Positions 1-11,063 of a stretch of 64,000 bases of DNA are shown here, in pieces. Position numbers and translations under genes: made by a program. Where the stretch lies: assembly GCA_030295235.1 (NCBI GenBank), contig AP026130.1, positions 558,001 through 622,000 on the forward strand, given 5' to 3'. How positions within the stretch are numbered: the first letter of the stretch is position 1; each line of letters begins with the position of its first letter. The DNA comes from Fistulifera solaris. Its lineage: Eukaryota; Bacillariophyta; Bacillariophyceae; Naviculales; Stauroneidaceae. Below the pieces are notes generated by a model that saw nothing but the letters and a program-made list of their open reading frames with translations, was not told the origin of the DNA and made no database searches.

Positions 1-295
1 TGTTGAGGAGGAGGGATCTCGTCCGTTGTCGCGCCGGAAGTGGACGAAACGAGGAGGCGGGCGCGCGCGTGCGGCAGCCAATTCCCGCCAGCGCGCGCGG
101 CTGCGAAGGATGGAGGAAAAACAATTGAAGGAGAAAAAAAAAAAGATCATTGCAGCTCGCATCATTCTATTTTTGACATTGCCTTTCGATCTTTATTGTG
201 AAGCAAATCGTCTTTTATAGTCTTTTTCACTTCACAGAAGGAAAGAAGAGAAGGCCTTGCTTTTGCGTAAACCTTTTTCAAACTGCATTTTGATC
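1..295. other. Left-edge region upstream of MSH6, no supported gene
   Basis: The first 150 bases are rich in CG dinucleotides and alternating GC. One plus-strand frame is open from base 2 to the TAG ending near 220 and encodes an Arg/Lys-rich peptide, so it could be the tail of a gene lying to the left. Composition alone can produce this, and I recognise no domain. Bases 221-295 are the likely 5' UTR of MSH6. Confidence 0.3.
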
Positions 296-3200
296 ATGTC
301 ATCGAAACCGTTGAAACAAGGAACGCTCTTTTCGTTTTTCAATAAACCCCAACCTCCTGCCGCACCCGCAGTACCCGCAGTACCGAAACCCAAGGAAGCA
401 CCAGTCGCTACAAAAGCGGTGAAAATAGGAGATCGTATTGAAGTATACTGGAAAGACGATCAAGAATATTACGCCGCGACGGTCACACAACAACGTCAGG
501 CTTCCTTCTTTCTCGAGTACGACGATGGTCAAACGGAATGGTTGGATTTAGCACAGGAACAATTTCGCGTTTTTCCTCCTTCAAAACAACGAAGATCGAT
601 TCGAGATGATGACGAAGAAGCGGAATTTGATGGGACTTTGGAAGAAGAATCCGACGATGGATCGGTTTACGAAGACAAAGAGGATCCGAAAGATGATCTA
701 TCCGAAGAAGACAAATGGCTCGTTTCGGATGAAGAAGAAGAAGAGCGGCCCAAAAAGAAACTCAAAGTGACGAAACATAAAGCAACTCCCGAGTTGAAAA
801 CACCTTCGGCACGCAAAACGACGGCTTTGAGTCAATTTGGGCACACACCCAAGAGTGTCATTACACCGTCTTCCCAATTCTCTCCTCCAGTCGTACCTAC
901 ACCTCTGGCAGCAACGACCACTACTACTGCAAACAAAACCGCGGCAACTTCTACGACGAACGAAAACAACAAAGTCACGCCCTTTGTGAAAGACGCGGTC
1001 AACCCCGCGGGGAGTCATGTGCACAATCATTTGCCCTTTTGCAGAATCCGCGTGATTTGCAAAAGCGATCCACGGACGACCCTCAGTACGATCCGCGAAC
1101 TTTGCTCGTGGTCGAGCGGGATTGGGTCAAAGTCATGGGCAAGGAAATGACGGACGCGGTGAAACAATGGTGGGACTTGAAATCGCAATACTTTGATACC
1201 GTTCTGTTGTTCAAAACCGGTAAGTCGTTCGGGGGTCTTGTTTGAAGAAAATGGTCGTCCGTCTCACGCTCCTCGAAAACAGGCAAATTTTATGAAATGT
1301 TTCACATGGGTAAGTGTTAATGGGGAGGTCGCTGACAGGACGTTCCGTGTTGAATACTGATCCTTTCCTTTTCATATATTCTTCTAGACGCGGACGTCGG
1401 TGTCCAGGTGCTCGGATTGCTGTACATGAAAGGTATCGTGGCGCATGCGGGGTTCCCCGAAATTTCCTACGGGACCATGGCGGACAAATTAGTCCGTGCG
1501 GGGTACAAAGTAGCCCGTGTGGAACAAACCGAGACCCCGGAGCAATTGAAAGTTCGCAAGTCGCAACACAAGAAGACCAATGGTCCGTCCCCCAAAGTTG
1601 TCAACCGTGAGGTATGCTCGGTGATGACTTTGGGCACTCGTACGTTTTGCTACCTTGATGACGGAAAGGATGTCCTGGACGAAGGCGGCGCGGTCGGGCC
1701 GTTGCTCGCCATTCGTGAGATTTTGATCGATCATGACGTGGAGGGGGAGACCGATGAGGTCCGACCTGTTTGCGAGTATGGTATTACCGCGATTGATGCT
1801 GTACGTGGTGTGGTAACCATTGGTCAGTTCGCGGATGACGTTCTGCGAAGTCGTATGAATACACTTTTGGCCGCGCTGGCTCCGTCTGAGGTGCTTTTGC
1901 AAGCCGGCGCAGATGGAGCCTCTCCTGTACTGGAGTCACTGATCAAAACGCATCAAAGCATGTGCCCGCATCCATTTCGAGTGGAGAAAATCAGGGCAGA
2001 GGAAAGCTTCCCCAAGTCAACTGCACTCAGCCCGGAAGTGCGCCAAGCCATGGATCGAGGAAGCGGACGATTTGTGGGTGCGGTTCATCCTTGGGACGTA
2101 GAAGAAACAGTTCAGGAATTGCATCGCCGTCGCTACTTCCCCCAGGCATCGAAAGTGTCTGCTGATCGGTTCAGCGTGTCCCGTTGGCCTCATGTCTTAC
2201 GCGCAGCAGTGGAAGGAAAAGCCGATTTGGCCATGAGTAGTTTCGGTGCAGCTCTCTTCTACCTACAACGTAGCTTGATCGATACCGAGATCCTCACCAT
2301 GGGTATTGTGAAGGCCTATGTCCCACCGTCTTCGGCAAATACTGACGCTGAGGTTCGTGAGACGATGCAAGTGCTTGCAACGCAAGAAAGTCACACATCC
2401 ATCGAGGGGGCGATAGCAAATCCTGCTAATATACCCGCACAGGAAGAAGGACGCGAAGTTGCCAATTCTCTTCTGGCTGAAAGCTTGATCGATCACATGC
2501 AGTTAGACGGGACGACGTTGCACAATCTAGAGATTCTTACAAATTCCGTCGACTACAAGGTGGCTGGGAGCGTCTGGTCCAAAATCAACTACACGAAGAC
2601 TCCACATGGGGCGCGCCTTCTCCGAGCTTGGCTTCTAAGGCCTCTATTTCGGAAAGCGGATATCGACAGGCGAGCAGATGCAGTTCAAGAGCTGGTGTCT
2701 GGTGCTGCTGCGGTGGCGCTGACTGAAGCCTCAGCAGTCCTTTCAAAATGCGGTGATATCGAGCGTTTGCTAAGTCGTATTCATAGTATGAGTGGTAGTA
2801 CTGGCCTAGAACAGGATGATGACAACGAAGGTATTCATCCTAGCAATCGAGCCGTTTTGTACGAAGTAGGAACCTACACAAAGCGAAAAGTCGGGGACTT
2901 CTCGAAAATTTTGAATGGTTTGCAGCATGCAGCCCAGATTCCTGAAATTTTTCAAGGAATAAACCTTGAAAGTGGTCTTTTACAAAAGATTGTGCGTTCA
3001 GTCGATCAAGGTGGATGTTTTCCGAATATGTGCGATCAATTGGATTGGTTCATTTCGAACTTTGATTGCGACAAAGCAGCCAAGGGTCTTTTCGAGCCTA
3101 ATAGAGGTATTGATGCAGCGTACGATGAAGCTTGTGAGACTATTGATCGCATACAAGCTGATTTAACGGAATACAAGAAAGTTATGTGCGACACTGTTTT

Positions 3201-4615
3201 AAAGCCACGATCGTTGGCGACTTCATCGTGGAAGTATGTGAATGTCAACCCGGAATCAAAAGACAAATACTTAATCGAACTTCCTGCGTCGATTGCTGTC
3301 CCGGACGACTTTATTATGAAGGGGAAGAGAGGAAGTGGTCCAAAACAAGTCAATAAATACCAAACCGCAGCCGTCCAAGAGTTAGTAGATGAACTAGAGC
3401 ACGCTTATGAAATTCAGAAGGAACGGAAGTCGAAAGGTCTACAGCTCATATTCGGGAAATTCGATGCGTCGAGGAATGTTTGGGCGGCGGCTGCTCAAGC
3501 AACGGCTCTGCTCGACGCCCTTGGATCCCTAGCCCGTGTTGCTTCAAAGGCTGGATACATTAGACCAACTATTCTAGAGTGTTTTCCAGACGACTCGCCG
3601 AGAATAAATATTGTACAAGGCCGACATCCTTGTGTTGAGAATAACACGGGGTCTACTGGTTTCATTCCCAACGATCTATCGTTGGGTCTTGAAAACAGAA
3701 GATGGCGTAAGCCCTCGTGTTCTTCTCCTCTCCGGTCCGAACATGGGTGGGAAGTCTGTAAGTCATGTCTAATTGATCGAAGAGCTTTATTTCTTATTAC
3801 TCGATGGCAGGCGCTCTAACCAGTACCATCCTTTTTACGCAGACTTTGCTCCGCCAGACATGTTTGATCACAATTTTAGCTCAGATTGGAAGTTTTGTCC
3901 CCGCCGAGAAATGTGAGATCACTCCAGTCGATCGCATATTCACACGGCTTGGTGCTTCGGACCGATTGCTTTTGGGTCAATCGACTTTCTTTGTTGAGGT
4001 AAGCGTTTTTGTTATACAATCACTCATATCTATTTAAGAGCAACAAACTGATTACCATGGATTTCTTAGCTCGCGGAAACTGCAGCAGCGCTTCGGGGTG
4101 CAACTCGTAGGAGCTTGGTCATCATGGACGAACTAGGGCGTGGTACGAGTACTTTTGACGGTACGGCGATCGCCAGTTCCACCGTTAAACATTTTGTTGA
4201 AAGAAGTAAATGCCTTCTGCTTTTCGCGACGCACTATCATTCCTTGTTGGAGGATTGGAAAAACAAACCAAGTGTTATTCTTGGGCATATGGAATGCATC
4301 GTCGGCAATGGTTCCTCTGAAAATGAGAACAGCGGAAACGACAATTCCATCACTTTTTTATACACTCTCGGGTCGGGTGTCTGTCCCAAAAGCTTTGGCA
4401 TCAATGTTGCCAGACTCGCCGGGATACCGGAAGATGTTCTAATGAAAGCAAAGCGTATCAGCTTGGATTTTGAAAAGGAGTTGCAAGGAAACGACGACAA
4501 TCTTCGCGTTGTCACGGCCAAAAATGCACCTACTTTGCAAGCGAAGGTAAAGGATTCTATTGGGAGAAAAGATTGGGAAGCACTATCTACAATCTGGAAA
4601 CAATTACAGCATTAA
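296..4615 (+). CDS. MSH6: DNA mismatch repair protein MSH6 (MutS homologue 6)
   Basis: MSH6 is the mismatch-recognising partner of MSH2 in nuclear MutS-alpha. The start at 296 puts a PCNA-binding PIP box (QGTLFSFF) at residues 8-15. A Tudor-like domain follows (about residues 42-95; [11 protein letters not shown]), as in plant MSH6, where animals have PWWP. After an acidic linker come the MutS mismatch-binding, connector, lever and ATPase domains: Walker A GPNMGGKS, Walker [16 protein letters not shown], and the [21 protein letters not shown] stretch. Exons are 296-1219, 1283-1309 (only 27 bp), 1388-3757, 3843-3998 and 4070-4615, about 1,340 aa, normal for the family. Two frame breaks interrupt it. 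The T run 1037-1040 is one base short (LPF|LQNPRD). The A run 3692-3695 is one base long, just before the Walker A region. Both are probably sequence errors. The 3' end faces SF3B3, 61 bp away. Confidence 0.95.
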
Positions 4616-4676
4616 CGCTACAAAATGTGAATTAAAGTTCATATTGCCTAACAATCAAATCGAATCTTCGTGAATA

Positions 4677-7600
4677 TTAATGCAGCGCGTTACGAGTGTC
4701 TTCCAACTTTTTCATAATATCCCCAGGACTTCGTTCCAGCTCTGCCGCAATTTTAGCTTGCTTATCATGAGGCAAAGAATTGAAAGCTTCACACAATTCA
4801 CCGTCAATGACGTGCAATGCTGGGGCATAGTAAGACCTATACGACTGAGGATCGCGGCCTGTAGGGCGAAGAACTTCAGTTCGCAAAGCCGTCTCAAGTT
4901 GCGTGAAGAATTCGACATCAGCACGGGAAGAGAACGGAACCAAAGCACCGATACGACCGCATGCAGTGACGTAAATGATTGACTCCGCGCCACCTGCGAC
5001 CAGCGAGGAACGAGTCATTGCCGTCACAACCTCCCCAACATAGTACTGGCAAAGAAGTTCCAGTTTAGGGGTTGAATCAGTTCTAGACGAATCCCACAAA
5101 GCTCGCTGCCCGGACATATCGATTGCACCCGCCTCTGCACCTCTCGGCATCCGGAGAATCGATATGTTGCCGAATTTATCGCTTACTGCAACTGTATTGA
5201 AGTCAAGCAGCTCTTGGGAAACGATTGGACGGGGACTTGGATCTATTGCTAAAGTAACAAAGCGATTCGCCATTGCATCGTAACGAAAAACTTGTATAGA
5301 CTGCATCATATCACCGACAAAGGCACGGTCGCCAACAGTTTGAATGGTCTTCACGAAAGTAGGGAGCCCGCGCTGCTCACACTTTCGCAGCAGCTGCCTC
5401 TTGCCCATTTCAAAAAGGCGGAGTGATTTACCAATCCCTGCAAGCAATCGACCTTGGAAATGAGCCAACGCAAGCACCGGTCCATCCTCTACAGCAGTCC
5501 TGTGCAGCAACTGCAAGCGCCCGCCATCAACTATTCGATATAGAACAATGTGGCTTGCAACCTGCTTAAGAGGATTCATAGTCATTCCAGTAACTGTGCC
5601 TACTGCAAGGAGGGGTTCGCCGCCTTTCGAATGAAAGCGAACAGAAGCGCAACAAAGTGCAGCTTCATTTCGTCCCATTTCGATACAATCTAGAGTCGAG
5701 CAGTTGGCCGATGGGTCTAAGAGTCGGACACAAGACCCCCATGTTCCCGGCTTCGAGGGCAAAGGGCCACGGACAGGCGTTTTTCGTGCATCCTTTTCCT
5801 CTTCATCTTCATCGCCATCACCTTCAGGTAAATCCTTCTTTTCTCCTTCATCATCACTATCTTCGTCCATGTCCATTGCGTCAGCATCGTCACCCTTAGA
5901 TGACACTTTTGCAGTCGGATCAAAGCCCATGGCCTTCTTCTCTTCCAAACCATACTCGTTGCAATCACTTTCCACGACAACAAGAACAACCTTTCTTTGA
6001 TCAGTTGTATTACTGACGGACACCAGGGTCATTTGGCGTGGTGTGTATCGTAGGTCGGCTTTATTGGTATTAAAAGCTTCATCATCGCCCCCGCCCATGC
6101 CATCCGTGTCTACTGATAAAATTCGCAACGTTTTCCCTGCAGTTGCAACTATGCCTTCGGGAATGGCATCAGAGCGAAAAAGAGCATCCGTGGTCTAAAG
6201 GAACATACGATAAAGGTGCCATTAGATGCTTTCCCGTCGATTCATCACGTCTACTGATCCAAGGTCTAGATGACAAAAGGAGCGTGGACTTTTGACCATT
6301 GAGTTCAATACGCGAGACAGAAACAGGAATTGCTCCAAGAAAGCGGCGCGAAGGGCTTGCTTCAACGGACCCAGTGACTGGATCTAGGAAGACTCGAAGT
6401 GAGCTTCCGTCGTCTAAACCAATATTCAATGTCAAGTCATCCAGTCCGTTTGGTTTGCCTTCCATATCTACCCCTTTGACGCTTTGAATAACGACGGAAT
6501 GCGGCCTAGATTTCAAAGCCAAGCTGCTTTTTGAGTCAGCAATTGCCCCGGTTCCAAGCTTACAATACGAACTGTTTGATCACGACACCCAATTGCCGCG
6601 AACAAACTTCGACTCTTTCCAGTATCAATGGTTCCGATATCCAGACAGCAAACATCAGCTCCCATATCCTTCGTGGAGCTTTCCGTGAGGTTACCGCTAA
6701 TGGCGTCGAGTTCAAAGTAGATGATTTCTCCACCGGCCAACGCAATGAGAACCTGGCTGGTATTAGCACTGGCGAACTCAATTCGCTTCAATCCAGGGCA
6801 ATGCCATTGCCGTGCTTGGCCTTTCTGAATGTGGCGAACTCCGGCTGGATGAACTTGACAGACAGATCCATCTTGACCTAGTGCAGAGCAGGCTAGCGTC
6901 GGGGCGGTAATCAAAAAGCCAGACTCCTTACCCACCTCTTCGACCGATTCACCCACGCTCAAAACAAGAGTGGCGTCAGCGAAGCTGACTACAATGTACT
7001 GATCTTTTTCCCCGGAAGCGTCCGCTACTGTAAAAATTCCACCTGGTACTCCGGGGAGGTCACTCACCGCCAATTCGGTAACAGCAGCACCATGTCGCAT
7101 GGTTCGGATGGTGCTATGAGGACCACGGCCTGTTAGGGTATAAATCTGGGGACTAACTTCGTTCCCGGCCAACTCCCCCACCAAGATTTGGTTCGTGGGC
7201 GCTGCATTATCTAATGACCAAATCTTACGCAGATTCTGCAGTCGACTGACGGGAGCGAATGTCTTGGCCAGCGACACAGCCTTGGCAGTAGTCAATTCCG
7301 TTTCCTCCACAGATGTATTCGACGGCGCATCGGGCACATCAATTCGCTCGAATTGGTACAGCGCATGGTCCCCGAATTCCGCCGCAACGAACAGTAACCC
7401 TAATTTACTAACATTCAATGTATTGGCTGTGGGTAATGTATCGAGAAACGAAACTTCCAAGCCGGACACGGCGGACTTGTCCTCGTTGAGCACAATCGAA
7501 ACCTTATACACATCCCCCAGTTCCGACTGTGCCAAGGCGAAGAATTTGGCCTTTTTCTGACGATGTACCGTCACTGTCGTGATCAAAATACCCTTGGAAG

Positions 7601-8447
7601 TATGCATTTCCCGGCGCGGAATGGGACACACGATGCGATTCTTTTCGTGCACATAGTACAACCAATCCTCCGCCCCCATCAAGACACCACCGGGTCCGTC
7701 GGCTCCGCCCGGCAACGCCGCCAAACAACAGGCGGTTTGAGGGACGGGAGTCGCCCATCGCCGACTGACGTGATTCAATCCCAAATCGAGTTCATAATAC
7801 GCCAATTGCAGTTCCGGTTCGATGTTGGTTTCCGTTTCTTCCGGATATTGCAATTCGAGCGTCGCAAACAGGGGATTGTCGTAACCATTGTCGAGTCCGA
7901 CGGTGGCCAAAATCAAGTTGCGCGTCCGATGCGCTTCGAGGGGACTCGACAACGTCGTTTTCCCGTCCGCCGTGCGATTCAACACGTACACCAATTGGCG
8001 TTTCTCGACGGCCGAAACCATGACGGCGCGTCCTTTCGGATCAGCCGCCAAATACTGACCGGGCGTCGCTCGACGACAACCCGTTTTCCCAAAAGTAACA
8101 TTGTGCAGTACGGCAAAGGGTTGGAATTGTAGAACGGACAAGGCACCGCTGTCGGATGTCACCACCAAGACATCGTGAGAGGTTCCCGGAAACCGGACGG
8201 CGACGCCGTGACGCAAAATCGAACGCGTTTCGACCCTTGTCACTAAATGCAATTTTTCGTCCGACAACTTGTACAATTCAATGACACCACTGGTTTTGAG
8301 GAGCGCCAATTCGTGGGGTCCGGTGAATTCCCCCAAAACGGATTGCACAATGGCAGTCGATGGTTGTAAACGAAGATCGAGCAGTTTCATGGCCACCGCA
8401 TGAACCGGTTGGGCCTCGATTTCGTCTGTCATGGCATTTGGGGGCAT
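4677..8447 (-). CDS. SF3B3: Splicing factor 3B subunit 3 (SF3b130/SAP130)
   Basis: SF3B3 is the beta-propeller scaffold of the SF3b complex in U2 snRNP, needed for branch-site recognition; it is related to DDB1 and CPSF160. The sequence follows human SF3B3 throughout: GCRRATPGQYLAADPKGRAV near the N-terminus, YELDLGLNHV, CPIPRR, GRGPHSTIRTMRHG, LSVGESVEEV, LDPVTG, GRLLAGIGKSLRLFEMGKR, DKFGNISILRMP and a C-terminal EELDR-like/KKLEDTR end. An acidic insert (GDADAMDMDEDSDDE-like) lies near 5800-5900. The length is about 1,256 aa, close to the usual 1,217, with no introns. Two breaks occur. The plus-strand T run 6528-6532 is one base short. The A run 6177-6181 is one base long, since removing one base restores exact spacing to the conserved IPEGIVA motif. 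ATG 8447 is chosen; a second ATG at 8432 is possible. Confidence 0.95.
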
Positions 8448-8765
8448 GCTAATTGTTTAATAGTGTTGTAAAGATAAATAATGATCGACAATACTACAAT
8501 CAAACGGAGGTATGCGAAGATACAGCATGCATCTCGCGATCTCGTCGTCCGCCGCCTGAAACATGCGTGAAAAGTGAAAAAACGCCACACTGCAACGGAA
8601 GGCGGACGAACAACGCTCCGAACGGTAGAGGTTTCTACCGATACGACATTGTTCATTCACGACGATGGTCTCATTCACGACCAGGATACAGCTCGTCCCT
8701 ATCTACAGAACTACCTGGTATGATTATCATATGATATGATAAAAAAATACAATGACTATTATTTC
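8448..8765. other. Intergenic region between SF3B3 start and TRAPPC13 end
   Basis: About 318 bp. It should hold the SF3B3 promoter and 5' UTR and the TRAPPC13 3' UTR. Short reading frames here overlap each other and show no domain. Near 8720-8745 is an AT-rich stretch (repeated atgat), probably 3' UTR of TRAPPC13. Confidence 0.5.
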
Positions 8766-10054
8766 TTATTCCACCATGACCTGAAATAATGCCGGTTGAG
8801 GCCATTCTTTTCCCGAAATCAAGTCCACAACCACACAGCCATCGACGGTCAGCAGTCCGGTATCCCTCGCCAACAAACGACCTGTGACTACGGTCGAACC
8901 ACCCCGGGGAGCGAGTTCTCCGAGCGATTGGAAATGACGTCCACACGCCAACGAACTGCGCAATTGCCACTGGACCGACAAGGATTGTTCGGCGTGATTG
9001 ACGACGAGGAATTGGACTTTTGCGGGACATTGAGGACGAGTTTGGGGGGAGGATCGATGGGTTCGACCGTCACCGGGAATCGATCCAAAAGTTCTTGACG
9101 GTCGGGTCGGGTGGATACCGTCGCGGCGGCCGCTGCCAAGTCCACGGAAAGTCCGGACCGATTCATGATCGATGTATCGACGGGAGGACAAATCGCTGGG
9201 GAGGACGAACATTCGCCGGTTTCTCCCATGGCTTTTCTCCACCGAAACACCGCCTTGCCTAGGACATCGTCTGCCGATATGCCCCGAAGAATGGCTTCGG
9301 GCGTGACCGCTTCGACACGAAATAAATACCGAAGGCACGAACCTTTATTGAGAATTGTACACTGATCAAACAAGGAAAGTGCTGTTACGCTCTCATTAAT
9401 GGAGGAGGGGTGTATCCGCACGGCCTCCAAACCATCCGAGGGCACAAAGGATGCATCACTAATGACCAGAGGTGTTTCGCTCGCCGGCTTGTTTTCCGAC
9501 GACGACGACGACAAATTGTACTCGACATCGATCGTCACAAAACAGCAACTATCGCCGCAACGAAAGATGGATTGTCGTATTTCGAGAGGAGCCGTTACCT
9601 GGAATCGGTAAAATTTCCGGAACGTTTTGGATCCGCCATCGGCAGTCATGTAGGCTACTTCGACTCGCAGAATATGCTGACCGGGTTCCTCGATCAAATG
9701 TGACACAATGGCATCTTTTCCCGAAAGCGGCTCAATGTCTATGCCTCCCGTAACATTATCTAATCGCGAAGGCAGCTGCCATCGTTGACTGGGCGTTTGC
9801 AATTGTGCTGAAACCCGCAAGCGACGAATCGGCCAATTCGACGACGTATTGAGAATGCCCAAATACGCCGTAAAGCACTCTCCGACATAGACGGCCAGAG
9901 AATCTGGCAAGCAGAGTGATCGTTCGAGTAATGAATATCCTTCTAACGTCCCGGCGACGGACTGATGTAATTCCGGCGACTGCAGCCTCATCACACGAAG
10001 GGTCGGTACAGCGGTCTCTTGATCGAGAGTAGACGAAGAATGAACCTCGGTCAT
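8766..10054 (-). CDS. TRAPPC13: TRAPP complex subunit 13 (DUF974)
   Basis: TRAPPC13 is a subunit of the TRAPPIII/TRAPPII tethering complex that acts on Rab GTPases in ER-Golgi traffic and autophagy. Support comes from the family's opening segment LRVMRLQSP, then LCLPDSLAVYVGECFTAYLG, LNTSSNWPIRRLRV, ADLQTPSQR-like (AQLQTPSQRWQLPS), and FRKFYRFQVTAPLEIRQ in the middle; these are the best conserved parts of the family. Inferred length is about 429 aa, against 417 in human, with no intron. The frame breaks in the plus-strand T run 9018-9021, which is one base short. Past it, the C-terminal beta-domain continues (VQFLVVNHAEQSLSVQWQL) to the stop at 8766. Read literally, the protein would lose its last 40 residues. 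Confidence 0.9.
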
Positions 10055-11063
10055 TATATTCTATTTTGATTGAATAATGCGACACCGTAGACTCTGTATC
10101 CGCTAAATCTAATCTGAATTACTGAGAAAAGAAATACAAAATGAGGGAATAAACTGTAAACTAGATATTGCACATCATCCAACTTGGTCACTCTTCTTTT
10201 TGCAAAGCAACATCGTCGTGTTCGATGTTCGATCCTCCGCCTCGCAAATACCGTTGCGTCTGCATTGACGTTTTCGTCAGTTGTTTAGTCTCCGTTGGAA
10301 GACAAATCCGCGACCCGTTGTCCGTTATCGGTCGGGTGCCAAACGGCCCGATCGGCTATGACGCACTGGCACAAAATGTACTTTAGGAGCTACGGTTAAC
10401 GACAAACGGCATGCTAACGTTTTGCGACAGTGCGCAGCGATTTCGAGGCGTTACATCACCGTTACTCGTTATCCGCCAATACTTCTCATCCGACAGTCCA
10501 AGGAGCGGATGGCTTTCCCAGGATCAGTCTTGCTCGCGCGCTGCCATTCTGAAAGCTTATAGAAGTAATTCGTCTACCAATGCTATTTAGAGGGAGCATG
10601 CGGCCAGCTCTTTAAGTATTCTTATGGCGGCGAGGGGGGCCGCAAAATTACTTAGACGGCCTTTCCGTAGGCAGGTAGCCGTTGACGGAAAATCACAACT
10701 TTGCTCTCTCGTGGGCGAGACAGAAAGGAGCGAGCAGCTTGGCAACCATTTGTTATCTTTGGATTTCGTCACAAGATTATTTTATTTTATCCTTCGAGTG
10801 AGGTAAGAACAGCATCAAGGCGTTTGAAGCCAAGCAAAAGATTGCAATGAAGTCAATTTATTCGATCGTTTGGTTGCGGAGATCTTTGCTTTATTTTTCG
10901 TGGCGATGGTTCGACTTTCTGCGATACACCGCTTGTCTTTGTCTGGATGAAGAGATACGATATTGCAAACCTCGAAATCAAGTTTTGGCTTCTTCTTCAC
11001 GTCTGCACTAATTCTAAACCTTTTTCTTTTCTTTGATATTCATTTCGCAGGTCAAATTAGCAA
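10055..11063. other. Divergent intergenic region, TRAPPC13 / Lsi2-like
   Basis: About 1 kb between two divergent starts, so both promoters should lie here. No reading frame shows a recognisable domain. The right part contains a probable 5' UTR intron (listed separately). I see no tRNA or other RNA gene. Confidence 0.45.
10803..11050 (+). other. Putative 5' UTR intron of the Lsi2-like gene
   Basis: A good donor (GAG|GTAAGAAC) at 10803 and a pyrimidine-rich acceptor (TTTCGCAG|G) ending at 11050 bracket 248 bp immediately upstream of the ATG at 11064. The interval is rich in stops and has no coding features. This is inferred from splice consensus alone. Confidence 0.5.

Noticed and set aside
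1031-1044. Programmed -1 ribosomal frameshifting at the MSH6 TTTTG site, and at similar sites elsewhere
   Set aside because: The in-frame codons do not form the usual X XXY YYZ slippery heptamer. The same lesion recurs in many unrelated genes with mixed +1 and -1 directions, which fits run-length error better.
7563-8132. Plus-strand 189-codon open frame inside SF3B3
   Set aside because: It lies antisense to strongly conserved SF3B3 sequence, is Arg/Gln-rich, and has no domain; a shadow frame.
10180-10250. Possible tRNA B-box (ttcgatcc) near 10217-10230
   Set aside because: No matching A-box, acceptor stem or anticodon arm can be drawn around it.
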